The notes: generated by a model not told the origin, from the letters alone. 64,000 nt of DNA from Desulfomonile tiedjei (GCA_016218715.1 JACRDG010000002.1:25131-89130), one strand, 5' to 3'. Shown: positions 27,179-37,017, numbered from the stretch's first letter. A program made the numbers and translations.

Positions 27179-28852
27179 ATGACTTCGTGGTTCGAACCTC
27201 TCTCGGCAAGACTCTCCAACACCGGGCTCGCGGGCCTGGGCATTCGCGCGCCGTTTACCATTCCTTCAGGAATCGTGACCACTGTGCCTTCGGTGATCGC
27301 GCGTCTTGCCCGGGAGGTGCCAAGCCTCGGCTTTCTCACCACCAAGACCTTGAGCCTCGCTCCCAGGCCCGGGTACCGAGAACCGATCATTCATGAGTAT
27401 TATCCGGGTTGTTTTGTCAACGCGGTCGGGTTGGCGAATCCGGGAGCGTCTCGGTTTCGCGAGACCATGCAACCGCTGCTCCCGCTGGCAGAAGGCAAAC
27501 CTCTCTTCGTCTCGATCATGGGGCAAGATCCGGAGGAATTCCTCGAATGCGCCCTCGTACTGGACTGCATCGCAGACGCATTCGAGTTGAATCTCTCCTG
27601 TCCGCACGTCAAAGGTGTGGGACAGGGGGTGGGGTCCGATCCGGGAATGGTGCGTGCTATCATCCGACTGCTCAAGGAGCGGATCGGCAAACCGATCGTT
27701 CCCAAGCTGTCGCCCAACCTCGCGGATATCGCGGGGATGGCCCGCTTGTGCGCGGACGCGGGAGCGGATGCACTCTCGCTCGTCAACACCGTCGGCCCCG
27801 GCGTGGCAACGGATACCGACGGTTATCCGATCCTTACCAATGTGGCAGGAGGGCTCTCGGGAGCCGGTATTCTCCCCGTAGGATTAAAGGCCGTCAGGGA
27901 GGCGGCCGCGGTGGTCGACGTACCGATCATCGCTTCGGGCGGGATCGCTTCGGTCGCGCACGTGCGGGCTTACTACCAGGCGGGAGCCTCCCTCTTTGCC
28001 GTAGGATCGGCCCTCGCGGGCATGAGCACGTCGGAACTCGTGACCTTCTTCGCGGTTCTCGAACGGGATCTGGAACTCGCACCTGAAGAACGGTCAGGAA
28101 GGGTCGTCACTCCTCGGCCCCCCCTCACCGCGTACCGGAAGAGCCTGATAGTCGCGAATGAGGGGATCGGAGACAACATGTTCCGATTGCGCCTCGAAGC
28201 CGGACCCTCGTGCGACCCGGGCCGCTTTTTCTTTCTCCGTCTGCCCGGCGAGGGGGAGAAGCCCTTCTCTCCCGCGGACGATGAAGGGCCGGAGTACCTC
28301 GTTCGCAAGGTGGGACCCTTTACCGCGGCCATGGAGGCGCTTAAACCGGGCAATGAGATCTCTATGCGCGGTCCTTATGGAAAGGGGTTCCCGGAGCCGA
28401 GGCCCGGGCGACGGCTTGTTCTCGTGGGAGGCGGTACTGGTGTCGCGCCGCTCATGCTGGCCGCGAGGCGTTGGCCTGACCGCATATCCCGTGCATTTTT
28501 CGGGTTCTCCAAAGAGGTGAATCCGGCTTTTCGCGCGGAAATCATGACACTGATCCCCCAGGCCCAAGTGGTTATCGACCCACCCGGCGCGGTGGGTGAG
28601 GTTACGAGGGCGTTGATCGAGGATATGGCAACTGCCCCGGACCTGTACGAGGAGTGTCAGGCCTTCCTCTGCGGCCCGGGTCCCATGATGGACCTCGCGA
28701 GCAACGTCCTGCGAACGACGGTACCGTCGAATGCCATCTTCATCGCCCGGGAAGACATAATGCGCTGCGGAATAGGCGTTTGCGGCAGTTGCGGCACCAG
28801 AGGCGGCCTAAGGTCGTGCGTGGACGGCCCGGTCATGCCCCCGGAAGAATGA
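27179..28852 (+). CDS. pyrD-pyrK: Fused dihydroorotate dehydrogenase PyrD (class 1B) and electron-transfer subunit PyrK
   Basis: 557 residues. The N-terminal 305 form the FMN barrel of class 1B dihydroorotate dehydrogenase: the active-site loop ELNLSCPHVKG with the catalytic Cys, then NVAGGLSGAGILPVGLKAV and VPIIASGGIASVAH. From about 315 the chain becomes PyrK, with an FAD-binding barrel (NMFRLRLEAG), the NAD-binding LVGGGTGVAPLMLAA and a C-terminal [2Fe-2S] set CGIGVCGSC...LRSC. The two subunits normally come from separate genes and assemble as a heterotetramer that uses NAD+. Here they are one chain, in the order catalytic then electron-transfer domain. All cofactor residues appear kept. 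Step: dihydroorotate to orotate in pyrimidine synthesis. Confidence 0.9.
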   Translation: MTSWFEPLSARLSNTGLAGLGIRAPFTIPSGIVTTVPSVIARLAREVPSLGFLTTKTLSLAPRPGYREPIIHEYYPGCFVNAVGLANPGASRFRETMQPLLPLAEGKPLFVSIMGQDPEEFLECALVLDCIADAFELNLSCPHVKGVGQGVGSDPGMVRAIIRLLKERIGKPIVPKLSPNLADIAGMARLCADAGADALSLVNTVGPGVATDTDGYPILTNVAGGLSGAGILPVGLKAVREAAAVVDVPIIASGGIASVAHVRAYYQAGASLFAVGSALAGMSTSELVTFFAVLERDLELAPEERSGRVVTPRPPLTAYRKSLIVANEGIGDNMFRLRLEAGPSCDPGRFFFLRLPGEGEKPFSPADDEGPEYLVRKVGPFTAAMEALKPGNEISMRGPYGKGFPEPRPGRRLVLVGGGTGVAPLMLAARRWPDRISRAFFGFSKEVNPAFRAEIMTLIPQAQVVIDPPGAVGEVTRALIEDMATAPDLYEECQAFLCGPGPMMDLASNVLRTTVPSNAIFIAREDIMRCGIGVCGSCGTRGGLRSCVDGPVMPPEE

Positions 28853-28891
28853 GGAACGGGTGCGGTTTTTCGAGAAAGGTCATGTTGTTGC

Positions 28892-28920
28892 TTGCTTTTG
28901 ACCGGGTTTTTGTGTATAGT
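28892..28920 (+). promoter_or_regulatory. Promoter of the secreted VOC protein
   Basis: TTGCTT (28892-28897), 17-base spacer, TATAGT (28915-28920). The leader to the ATG at 28988 is about 60 bases. Confidence 0.55.
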
Positions 28921-28987
28921 TGATCTGCCTTTCGGACGGGAGGCGTGGTTTTCTGATTTCGTTGCATTTCAAGGAGGTTGGACGAGC

Positions 28988-29482
28988 ATGAAGTTGCCGG
29001 CTGGCCATGCTAGAAGGCTTTTTCTTGGTTTTACGTGCTCTATCATGTTTCTTGTTGTCTTTGCTCTTCTGATCGCCCATAACAGCGAGGCTGAATCCGC
29101 AAACTATGCCAGGGCCGCAGTAGAAGACTATCCCCTTACCATTCCGATCCCGACAGGGAACCCTGAGGGTACCATCAGTTTCTACAAACGGCTCGGTTTC
29201 AAGACGACCGACCCGCTTTCCGGCGGGCTGGACATGGTGCGGATGGAGAAGAAGGGAACGCCATACAAGCTCGAGATCTGCCACAACAAGTCTGCGGACT
29301 CCGGGCATCTCACGGGCGGCGTCTCGGGAATGAGCTTCCGCGTGAACGATCTCAAGAGAGCAGTTAAAGCGCTCCAGGGCAAAGGTCTCACGTTTCAAGA
29401 AACGTGGGGTAAGCGGGACGGCGTCAGCTACGCGTCGCTCCTCGATCCCAATGGGATTAGCATCAAACTCTTCGAGCCCTGA
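28988..29482 (+). CDS. Secreted VOC (glyoxalase/bleomycin-resistance fold) protein
   Basis: 164 residues from the ATG at 28988 after AAGGAGG. An N-terminal signal or anchor (FLGFTCSIMFLVVFALLIA) precedes a single VOC unit: IPIPTGNPEGTISFYKRLGF, LDMVRMEKKGTPYKLEICHN, SGMSFRVNDLKRAVKALQGK, then SLLDPNGISIKLFEP with the usual late metal-ligand Glu/Lys region. VOC proteins are mostly cytoplasmic, so an exported one is unusual. Substrate unknown. A terminator-like hairpin follows. Confidence 0.85.
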   Translation: MKLPAGHARRLFLGFTCSIMFLVVFALLIAHNSEAESANYARAAVEDYPLTIPIPTGNPEGTISFYKRLGFKTTDPLSGGLDMVRMEKKGTPYKLEICHNKSADSGHLTGGVSGMSFRVNDLKRAVKALQGKGLTFQETWGKRDGVSYASLLDPNGISIKLFEP

Positions 29483-29513
29483 CAGCGGCGGTTCACACCA
29501 CGGTAATGCGATC

Positions 29514-29537
29514 AAGGGGGCCCTTTGCGGCCCCCTT
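29514..29537. terminator. Terminator-like hairpin after the VOC gene
   Basis: AAGGGGGCC (29514-29522) and GGCCCCCTT (29529-29537) form a 9-bp perfect stem, followed by GTC rather than a T run. Confidence 0.6.
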
Positions 29538-29731
29538 GTCGCGTGAGATGGCCACAACATCCCGCTCCTGCAAGCGGGATCGAGGGAACTCATGCGCCGC
29601 GCTGGCAAACCAGGGAATCCCTGCCCCCCTAACCCCAACCTACTGCCAGAGGGAGAAGGAATTCACCGGCTAGTTGCCAGCGCCACTGAGAGTCCCCTCT
29701 CCCAGCGGGAAAGGGCGAGGGTTGGCCAACT

Positions 29732-30841
29732 TCAGCGTCTGTGTGTGAAATCGTGCGATGTAGCTACCGCGGCCGCATAATCCCACAGTTCCGTCCTTAT
29801 CTGTTCCAAGTCTTCCGCTTCCGGTGGAAACGGAAAATTCCGTATGCCGGAGCCGGGTTTTTCATTGCCATACGGACGATTGCAGGCGACTATGCCATCT
29901 TGCCCCGGACAGCCTGACGTCTCAAAGGGCTCTCCGCTCATGATTACCGCTTCAAGGTCTGCGTCCGGCAGTCCAAAATGCTTGATTCTGCCCAGTCCGT
30001 CGAACTGCATGGCCTCTATCCGAGTCCGATCCCGGTCGATCAACCAACGGGCCAACTGAATGCGCCGATAGGTCCCGACGGGCGGCTGGGGATGGTGTTC
30101 CATCGCCGACCCTTTCTCAGGAAAGAACGAAAAGAGGTGCGTCGTACCACCCATGGTTCGTGCCCGCCAAATGGCTCCGGCCAGCTCCTGCTCGGTCTCG
30201 CCCAAGCCGCAAATCAGATGTACGCCGGCCATACCTTCTCCGAAGATCTCGAGGCTCTGCTGGAAAGTGCGCCAGTATGTGTCCCATCGGTGGGGGCCTC
30301 CGACGGGCTTGCCCCGCAACCGGTCGAAGATTTCGCTCGTTGCCGCGTCTATAGCCACACCGATTCTGTCCGCGCCCGCGTCTTTCATGGCCCACAGGTC
30401 ATCTTTCGTGAGGACGGAGGGAGCGATCAAGAGAGACACCGGCTTGCCGGTGTCACGAGCGACGCGACGACACACCGCGAGCACGTCTCTTTTCGCGTGG
30501 GGGTGAGTGATCATGGAGACGCACACGCGACCCACGTTGGCAGGAGCGTCGCTCGTCGCAGCTATGACCTCGTCCAGAGGGAACGTTTGCCACGGAACCC
30601 GTATGAACTTCCCGCGCGCAACGGCCTGCTCGCTCTTTTCTGCAGCCAGGCCGCAGAAGGCGCAATTGGCCGCGCATCCGCGGTCGTACGTCAACAACAG
30701 GTTGATGCATCGGAGTTTGGCATTCCGATAGAACCAGCCTTTCGTGAATCCAAGGGTCATGGCTGCTGCCAGGGAGAGCCTTACATGTTCGGGGCTCTCT
30801 CTCTTCGCCGTGCCGACTAAAGGGATCTCTGATCGACTCAT
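29732..30841 (-). CDS. Radical SAM protein, biotin synthase-related (LipS-type candidate)
   Basis: 369 residues from the ATG at 30841. The radical SAM cluster is Cys56, Cys60 and Cys63 (RGCAANCAFC). Further segments are VCVSMITHPHAKRDVLAVCR, GADRIGVAIDAATSEIFDRL and HLFSFFPEKGSAMEHHPQPP. A second Cys pair occurs in FETSGCPGQDGIVACNRPYG near the C terminus, a place for an auxiliary cluster. Together with the neighbouring radical SAM gene it resembles the paired lipoyl synthases LipS1/LipS2 known from archaea and some bacteria. The resemblance is from memory of those families. Start choice is uncertain: GAGGAG favours a TTG six bases upstream. Confidence 0.7.
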   Translation of the reverse strand: MSRSEIPLVGTAKRESPEHVRLSLAAAMTLGFTKGWFYRNAKLRCINLLLTYDRGCAANCAFCGLAAEKSEQAVARGKFIRVPWQTFPLDEVIAATSDAPANVGRVCVSMITHPHAKRDVLAVCRRVARDTGKPVSLLIAPSVLTKDDLWAMKDAGADRIGVAIDAATSEIFDRLRGKPVGGPHRWDTYWRTFQQSLEIFGEGMAGVHLICGLGETEQELAGAIWRARTMGGTTHLFSFFPEKGSAMEHHPQPPVGTYRRIQLARWLIDRDRTRIEAMQFDGLGRIKHFGLPDADLEAVIMSGEPFETSGCPGQDGIVACNRPYGNEKPGSGIRNFPFPPEAEDLEQIRTELWDYAAAVATSHDFTHRR

Positions 30842-30930
30842 GAGCAATGACTTCTCCTCTTCCAGGGAAACCCATGGCCACAGACAATTGCAGCGCATGG
30901 ATACTCAACCCGTCAGCAGTACGGAAACCC

Positions 30931-31884
30931 TCATCCATCCAGGGAACAGCACGTCTCGCGGTAGACGATTTCGAGCCCGCGCGTGCGCGCCTCTTCCAAT
31001 GCCGGCTCCGAGGGGAGAGCCAGTGAGTTTATGCCTGCCTTGATCGCGAGCAGGTCGAGCTCGCGACGATATCGCCCTCGCGGCCGCGCACATCCGAGTG
31101 AAGCACGGACCTGCGGCAGAGTCAGCCTCGCGAGGGCCACGAAAGCAGCCACCGTCTCTGGAGGCGGAGGCTGGACCTGGGCCATCGGGGTTCCGCGGAA
31201 CGGCATGATCACAACTACGACGTAATTGCCGAGCCGATATTCCTTCAGGATCTCGAGGGCAGCTTTCTCGCCCTTCTCGGTGCCGTAGTGAATACCGAAC
31301 AGGATGTGGGGGACTATCTCCAGACCCGCTTCGGCCAGGGCATCGAGGGTCCTGCGGATGACCGCGGTCCCTTCAGCGAGGTGGTACACCTCCCGCACCG
31401 TGGTATCGTCTCCCATCACATCCACCAGCGCCTGATCCACTCCCGCGTCCTTGAGCGCCCTGGCGGTTTCCCGGTCGGTCTGCCCCGCGTGGACCGTTAT
31501 GGTGAGGCCGGTGGTCGACTTCAGCCTGGCGATGGCCGGAATGAACTGTTTCCAGGGAAGCCTTCCGGCCGCGTCGCAGCCTCCGGTGACGAGCATGCCA
31601 TGGTCGCCGCGGCTCTGAGCCTCGCAGCCGAGGCGGAACAACGTCTCCGGGTCGGGCGCGTGCGGCATCGTCCGGAGAAGCTGCCCCTTGCAGTGCTCGC
31701 AATCGAGTTCGCATCGCGAGGCAGTGATCGAGATCGCTCGATACCTCCCGCGCCTTCCGTCCACCACAAACATTCCGGGAATGTGAACGGTCAGGCGGTT
31801 ACCGTGGTGTCGACGAGAGAGGCTCCACGCCTGGTGGAGTCTCGAAGCAAGCTCGGGGTCCAAGTTGTTGAAGTTCGGTGTCAA
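30931..31884 (-). CDS. Radical SAM protein, second of an adjacent pair (LipS-type candidate)
   Basis: 317 residues with radical SAM Cys58, Cys62 and Cys65 (SRCELDCEHCKGQLL) preceded by HIPGMFVVDGRRGRYRAIS. Other conserved stretches are MLVTGGCDAAGRLPWKQFIP, PHILFGIHYGTEKGEKAALE and VVVIMPFRGTPMAQV. A C-terminal Cys pair (RETCCSLDG) could bind a further cluster. Such uncharacterised biotin synthase homologues form one half of the LipS1/LipS2 lipoyl synthase, which inserts sulfur at C6 and C8 of a protein-bound octanoyl chain. The stop lies 90 bases before the next radical SAM start on the same strand, consistent with an operon. Confidence 0.7.
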   Translation of the reverse strand: MTPNFNNLDPELASRLHQAWSLSRRHHGNRLTVHIPGMFVVDGRRGRYRAISITASRCELDCEHCKGQLLRTMPHAPDPETLFRLGCEAQSRGDHGMLVTGGCDAAGRLPWKQFIPAIARLKSTTGLTITVHAGQTDRETARALKDAGVDQALVDVMGDDTTVREVYHLAEGTAVIRRTLDALAEAGLEIVPHILFGIHYGTEKGEKAALEILKEYRLGNYVVVVIMPFRGTPMAQVQPPPPETVAAFVALARLTLPQVRASLGCARPRGRYRRELDLLAIKAGINSLALPSEPALEEARTRGLEIVYRETCCSLDG

Positions 31885-32302
31885 ACCTGCAGTTCTCTCG
31901 CTCTCGTCCCGGCCTTTTCTACCCGAAGAGGGGCGGAAGCTCGCGGGGCACAGAAAATCGTGGTACGACTGGATTTAGATACGTTTGAAGAACCCTCACC
32001 CCCACCCTCTCCCAAAGGGAGAGGGAAATCACCGGCAAGATGCCTGTCCGACCAACACAGCCAGTGAGGCCGCGGTGACGAAGGGAAACTGCGTCCCACA
32101 GGAATACGCGACCGTATTTCTGAAATGGCATACTTGGTTCGCACGTCTACTTCCTGCGAACCGGTTGACTATACACGAAAACGCCGCGGTGTGGCGAGAA
32201 GTGGCTGCACGGAGAAGACTCTGTAGTGAACGAGTCTTCTCCGTGCAGCGAGACGAGATGTTTTGTACATTTCCGAAGGAGGTGTCGAAGTTGGCCCGCG
32301 GG
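31885..32302. repeat. Intergenic region with modular repeat and a 17-bp hairpin after lon
   Basis: 32026-32137 is a modular repeat copy (core CACCGGCAAGATGCCTGTCC, end GCGACCGTATTTCTGAAATG followed by GCATACTTGG). 32205-32248 is a perfect 17-bp hairpin (CTGCACGGAGAAGACTC and GAGTCTTCTCCGTGCAG, ten-base loop) placed just after the lon stop on the lon strand. It probably ends or protects the lon transcript. No gene is seen. Confidence 0.75.
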
Positions 32303-34777
32303 CTAGGAATCCTGTTCAGCGGATGCCCTCACGGTGGGACCCTTGGCGCCGAGGGCAACGTCCTGCTGCTGGTCGTTGAAGGCTGGGAGCATGGATTGGT
32401 CGGTCAGCGGCACCGGATAACAAGTCGCAGGCTCGGTGACGAGTGCGAATCTAATCGCTTCACCGACGTCGTTGATGAAGTGTATGGTCATATCCTGTTT
32501 CACGTAGTCGGGGAGGTCCTGGAGGCTGGCCTCGTTTCTGCTGGGAAGAATGACTTCCCGAACGCCAGCCCTCCGTGCGGCCAAGAGCTTCTCTTTGACG
32601 CCACCGACGGGGAGGACCCGACCGCGTAGGGTGAGTTCCCCGGTCATTGCGACGTCCCTGCGCACCGGGATGCCTGTAAAGAAGGAGGCTAGCGCAACGG
32701 CGATCGTGATGCCGGCGGACGGGCCGTCTTTCGGGATCGCACCAGCGGGGACGTGAACGTGCAGGTCTGCCTGTGACAGGAACTGTTCGTCGATGCCATG
32801 GACGCTGGAGGTCTGCCGGAGATAGGTCAGTGCGGCCCGGGCCGACTCCTGCATGACCTCGCCCAGCGAACCGGTCATTGTGAGATCTTTCCGGCCCTTG
32901 AAACCGGCCACCTCGATGAAGATGATGTCTCCGCCATGTTCGGTCCAGGCCAAACCCGTGGCCACACCGACCTTGTCTTCCTCTTCGGCCAAGTCGAAGA
33001 AGTACTTGGGCGGGCCGAGGAGTTCCGGCACCGTTCCCATCTCGATCGTTTCACGCAACGGTTTTTCCTGAGTAAGCTCGCGTGCGATCTTCCGGAGCAC
33101 CGAGTTTAATTCCCGTTCGAGGTTCCGTACCCCCGCCTCACGGGTGTACGACTGGATGAGGAACCGAATCGCCTCGGAAGCAAATTCCAAGGGCTGCTCT
33201 TTCATGCCATTTTCATCCAACGCCTTGGGCACGAGGAACAATTCGGCGATCTGTTGTTTCTCCTCGTCGGTGTAACCGGGGATTCGGATGACTTCCATGC
33301 GGTCGCGCAGTGGAGCCGGTACGGGATCGAGCTGGTTCGCTGTGGCGATAAACATGACATGGCTGAGATCGAACGCCATGTCCAGATAGTGATCGCCAAA
33401 GGCGAAGTTCTGTTCCGGATCGAGTACTTCGAGAAGGGCACACGCTGGGTCGCCCCTGAAGTCCTGCCCAATTTTGTCTACTTCGTCGAGCATGAATACC
33501 GGATTGTTGGTTCCGGCCCTGCGGATTTCCTGGATAATACGGCCGGGCATGGCGCCGATGTACGTGCGCCGGTGTCCGCGGATCTCCGCTTCGTCCCGCA
33601 TTCCACCGAGCGAAACCCGAATGAACTTCCTGCCCAAAGCCCTCGCAATGGATCTACCGAGGGACGTCTTGCCCACTCCAGGAGGGCCCACGAGGCACAG
33701 GATCGGACCTTTATTCTCCTGTCTGAGCTTTCGCACCGCGAGAAATTCGAGGATGCGGTCCTTTATCTTCACGAGGTTGTAGTGGTCCTCGTCGAGAATG
33801 CGCTGGGCCCGATTGATGTCCAGGTTGTCCTCGGTACTGACTGCCCATGGCAGGGTCGTCAGCACCTCCAGATACGTTCGCGAAACCGTGTACTCCGGCG
33901 AATGCGGAGGAATGCGTTCCAGCCGCTGAAGCTCCCGCATGGCCATTTCCACCGCGTCCTCGGGCATGCCGGAATCGCGGATCTTGCCATGGAACTCTTG
34001 GATTTCCGACGCGTGAGGATCCTCGGGTGCTCCCAGGTCCTTCTGGATGGTCCGCATCTGTTGACGCAGCTCTGTGTCCCGCTGGCGCCGTGCAGCGCCC
34101 GACCCCTGCATCCCATCGGCAGCTGAGAGGAGCTTCGGCTGCAGAGCCTGGAAATCGGTCTGCAGATAGAAAAAGGCTTTCTTGAACCGCTCGAGCGGGT
34201 CTTCGATCTCCAGGAGGGCCTGTTTCACATCTGCTTTCAATGGCAGATAGACCGCGATCAGGTCTGCGAGCTTGCCGGGGTCGTCCGCCCGGTCGATCAT
34301 GGCCGCGGAGTGATCGCTTACCGGCCTCCCGAGGCTGAGCGTGAACTTGAACAGCGTCGCCACCGAACGGACGAGCGTGTCCAGCATCTCCTGAGGCCGG
34401 CTCTCTTCCTCTACCAGGGCCACTTCGCCCATCAAATAGGGGTCCGTCTGGATTTGCCGAATCAGGCGCACACGACAGATTCCGTCGGCGATGGCCTTGA
34501 CTCCTCCATTGTCCAGCGGCATCACCTGCTGGATACGAGCCAGAGTGCCTACCGTCGAGACTTCCTCGCGGAGGAAGTTCACGCGAGTGCGGCTCTTCTG
34601 ATAGAAGAGGCCGACGAAACTGTCTCCGCCTACCACCGATTCGGCGAGTTTTACGACACGAGATCCCTTCAGGAATAAAGGAATCATCACATTGGGAAAG
34701 ACAACCATATCCCTCAAGGGAAGAATAGGCACAACTGTGGGGAAATTCCCCACTAACCTGGAAGAGTTCATGGTCAC
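32303..34777 (-). CDS. lon: ATP-dependent protease Lon
   Basis: 824 residues. The N-terminal substrate-binding domain begins at [20 protein letters not shown]. The AAA+ module has Walker [10 protein letters not shown], Walker [13 protein letters not shown] and the [20 protein letters not shown] pore region. The C-terminal protease has the Ser-Lys dyad in [15 protein letters not shown] and the Lys in [18 protein letters not shown]. Lon degrades misfolded and regulatory proteins in the cytoplasm. The last 45 residues extend beyond the usual C terminus. A consensus promoter lies upstream at 34843-34871. Confidence 0.97.
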   Translation of the reverse strand: MTMNSSRLVGNFPTVVPILPLRDMVVFPNVMIPLFLKGSRVVKLAESVVGGDSFVGLFYQKSRTRVNFLREEVSTVGTLARIQQVMPLDNGGVKAIADGICRVRLIRQIQTDPYLMGEVALVEEESRPQEMLDTLVRSVATLFKFTLSLGRPVSDHSAAMIDRADDPGKLADLIAVYLPLKADVKQALLEIEDPLERFKKAFFYLQTDFQALQPKLLSAADGMQGSGAARRQRDTELRQQMRTIQKDLGAPEDPHASEIQEFHGKIRDSGMPEDAVEMAMRELQRLERIPPHSPEYTVSRTYLEVLTTLPWAVSTEDNLDINRAQRILDEDHYNLVKIKDRILEFLAVRKLRQENKGPILCLVGPPGVGKTSLGRSIARALGRKFIRVSLGGMRDEAEIRGHRRTYIGAMPGRIIQEIRRAGTNNPVFMLDEVDKIGQDFRGDPACALLEVLDPEQNFAFGDHYLDMAFDLSHVMFIATANQLDPVPAPLRDRMEVIRIPGYTDEEKQQIAELFLVPKALDENGMKEQPLEFASEAIRFLIQSYTREAGVRNLERELNSVLRKIARELTQEKPLRETIEMGTVPELLGPPKYFFDLAEEEDKVGVATGLAWTEHGGDIIFIEVAGFKGRKDLTMTGSLGEVMQESARAALTYLRQTSSVHGIDEQFLSQADLHVHVPAGAIPKDGPSAGITIAVALASFFTGIPVRRDVAMTGELTLRGRVLPVGGVKEKLLAARRAGVREVILPSRNEASLQDLPDYVKQDMTIHFINDVGEAIRFALVTEPATCYPVPLTDQSMLPAFNDQQQDVALGAKGPTVRASAEQDS

Positions 34778-34842
34778 GTCACACCCGTCCCGTCAAAATA
34801 TGGATCGAACCTGTCCCTCTAATATAGGTGCGTAGTGACGCT

Positions 34843-34871
34843 AACATACCTGATTTTCATGGAAAAGTCAA
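34843..34871 (-). promoter_or_regulatory. Promoter of lon
   Basis: On the minus strand TTGACT (34871-34866), 17-base spacer, TATGTT (34848-34843). Nothing resembling a HrcA CIRCE or sigma-32 box was seen. Confidence 0.6.
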
Positions 34872-34945
34872 GCAGGGTCTTACTTGGGGCATTTACGAAC
34901 TCGAAATGCAATTTTGTTTATCAACAATAACAGTTGGTAACAGAT

Positions 34946-36925
34946 TCAAGCTAATAGTATGCTTTCAACAATTCTGAAGTCTCCTCGCTGACCCCGGTTT
35001 AACAACCACCAGTGTGTCTGGAGGTCGGGATCTCGAAAGAGCACCTCCTCCCAGCGGTCTCCGTGAATTACGCGGAGCCGCTCCAGCAGCCGCCGAGGAT
35101 CGTCCGCCAGGCTCATAGCAGGTTGTGAAATGAGTAACGGCGTTTCCGATTGCGCAAGGTTTGAGTCATCAATCTCCTGAGGTTCCCAAATTATTCCCGC
35201 CAGTGAGGCAAACTCTTGCGAAAGGTCCCTGCGCAGCTGCCGGCTCCCTGGATCAGGGCGGATAACCCAGAAGTTCAGGGTTACGACTTCTCCTTCACCA
35301 TACAGGGGCCGATAGGACCGGTTCATGAAATGCGCGGGTGTTGCGCCGGCCTCCAAAGCCTGCTGGAGGAAGTCCGGACGGGGAAGCTCCGACAATTCAA
35401 GGACCACGTGCAATAGCGCGTGCGGATTGGCCTCTGCAAACGCGGCGATGATCTCGATCATGCCAGAGTCTTGGCTGTGGCCTCTGAACCAGAGCGTAAA
35501 CGGGTCGGCGGCTCGCGCGCACGCGTCCTGCAACACACTTGGCCAGGCCGCGTCATCGACGTTTACGATCCATTTGCTGAAATATTCCGCCGCGCGCACG
35601 TCGGTGCTTACGCCCGGCCCGGAGTCCACGAGAGTCGGCGGGGCAATATAGTCCAGTTCCATGTCGAAGAGGCTCTCACACTCCAGGAGCGCGGGTCTGA
35701 ATGCTACCTCCGGGAAGGTGCGCGTAGATCGCACGTAGTACGGCGGCCGAGGATCGTACGTTATCCCCAGGCTCGCCGCGGATGCCCGGAAATCTGTCCC
35801 CGGAAGAATCGACAGGACAAAGGGATGCACCACGGAGTAGGCCTCGGTCCGCTTCAGCCATGCCAAGGTTTTCGAGAAGCCGCGCGGGGTATCTTCCGGC
35901 AGTCCAAGAATAATTCCGGTAGTAACGTCTATTCCCGCGTCTTTCAATAAGGCTGCTCCTCGGGCCACTTTTTCGGGGTCGCCCCCGCGGCCGGCCGCGC
36001 GCAGCGCGTCGGGATTCACGCTCTGCAACCCGATCTCGGCTGAGACCAGCCCAGCTTCGTGGAGCAAGAGCACGTCGTCGCGAGTCAGGAGATCCGCTCG
36101 CAACTCTGTGTGGAGGTCCACCTCTTTGGATTCACGTCGCCGTACGAGCGACCTGAGCAGGTCCTGAAATCCTTCGCGCGTATTGAATGTCGGGTCCATC
36201 AGGTAGATCTCGCGTACGGGAGACTCCTCGGAGTATGCGAAATCCAGGACGCGCTCAACGGTCGCAGAAAGGTACGAACGCGTCTTGGTGAAGGCCTTGT
36301 GGTAATAGCAGTAACGGCACCGAAAGGGGCAGCCTCGGACAGTTTCCAGGAAGAGCGTTCCGTCTCCCGATGGAGAGATTTTGCCTGTGAGATAGGGATA
36401 GACCGCTCGACTGAGGTCCCAGGCCGCAGGGCTTTCCGTGTTCAACACCAGCTCTTTTCGATCTTTGAAGAACGTGCCGGGAATGCGGTCGGGGTTCCTG
36501 CGAGACAGGAGCGTCTCGAGGAGGGGCACGATCCGCGACTCTCCTTCGCCGAAGACACCCGAATCCACCGCGGGATGGCGCAGAACCCAACGATTATCGG
36601 GGGTCACTTCCGGCCCACCCACGACGACGAGCGTCTGGGGAAGAGCCCTCTTGACGTTGGACGCCAGAAAGAGGCTACGCTCCACGTTCCACACGTACAG
36701 GCTCATAGCGAGGACCGCCGGACGACGTGCGACGATGGATCGCAAGACGGCCCGATCGCCGAGCACGTCAGCTCGCTCTGGTTCGAGGATTTCCGTCATC
36801 ATCCCTTGGCAGCCGGCCGAGTCCATCGCGGCAGCGAGAAAACCGGCTGCGAGAGGAATATTCGTCGGCGGTTCGTGAAAGGCAAAGCGAGGAGGCGGAA
36901 GCTGGATGAAGAGTACGCGGTTCAT
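34946..36925 (-). CDS. B12-binding-domain radical SAM protein of unknown substrate
   Basis: 659 residues. An N-terminal cobalamin-binding-like domain (RVLFIQLPPPRFAFHEPPTN; VVVGGPEVTPD) is followed by a radical SAM barrel with Cys199, Cys203 and Cys206 (RGCPFRCRYCYYHK), then ELRADLLTRDDVLLLHEAGL and GLQSVNPDALRAAGRG. About 230 C-terminal residues (HALLHVVLELSELPRP, VVTLNFWVIRPDPG) are of unknown type. Many members methylate or rearrange natural products or lipids. It stands alone between lon and a metal or stress operon, so context gives no substrate. Confidence 0.85.
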   Translation of the reverse strand: MNRVLFIQLPPPRFAFHEPPTNIPLAAGFLAAAMDSAGCQGMMTEILEPERADVLGDRAVLRSIVARRPAVLAMSLYVWNVERSLFLASNVKRALPQTLVVVGGPEVTPDNRWVLRHPAVDSGVFGEGESRIVPLLETLLSRRNPDRIPGTFFKDRKELVLNTESPAAWDLSRAVYPYLTGKISPSGDGTLFLETVRGCPFRCRYCYYHKAFTKTRSYLSATVERVLDFAYSEESPVREIYLMDPTFNTREGFQDLLRSLVRRRESKEVDLHTELRADLLTRDDVLLLHEAGLVSAEIGLQSVNPDALRAAGRGGDPEKVARGAALLKDAGIDVTTGIILGLPEDTPRGFSKTLAWLKRTEAYSVVHPFVLSILPGTDFRASAASLGITYDPRPPYYVRSTRTFPEVAFRPALLECESLFDMELDYIAPPTLVDSGPGVSTDVRAAEYFSKWIVNVDDAAWPSVLQDACARAADPFTLWFRGHSQDSGMIEIIAAFAEANPHALLHVVLELSELPRPDFLQQALEAGATPAHFMNRSYRPLYGEGEVVTLNFWVIRPDPGSRQLRRDLSQEFASLAGIIWEPQEIDDSNLAQSETPLLISQPAMSLADDPRRLLERLRVIHGDRWEEVLFRDPDLQTHWWLLNRGQRGDFRIVESILLA

Positions 36926-36984
36926 CCGTTGAGTTTACTTCAGGTGCAACGCGTTGGGAATATTCTGTTCGGAGCCTGGAGGAA

Positions 36985-37017
36985 GGAAAAAAGAAAAGCC
37001 CCGGGAATGCCGGGGCT
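36985..37017 (-). terminator. Rho-independent terminator of the ECF-sigma/Spy operon
   Basis: On the minus strand AGCCCCGG-CATTC-CCGGGGCT is followed directly by TTTTCTTTTTTCC, a canonical stem plus T tract. It ends transcription from 39330 through 37071. Confidence 0.85.

Noticed and set aside
28899..28920. TTGACC as the -35 box before the VOC gene
   Set aside because: Only 11 bases separate it from TATAGT; the TTGCTT at 28892 gives the proper 17-base spacing.
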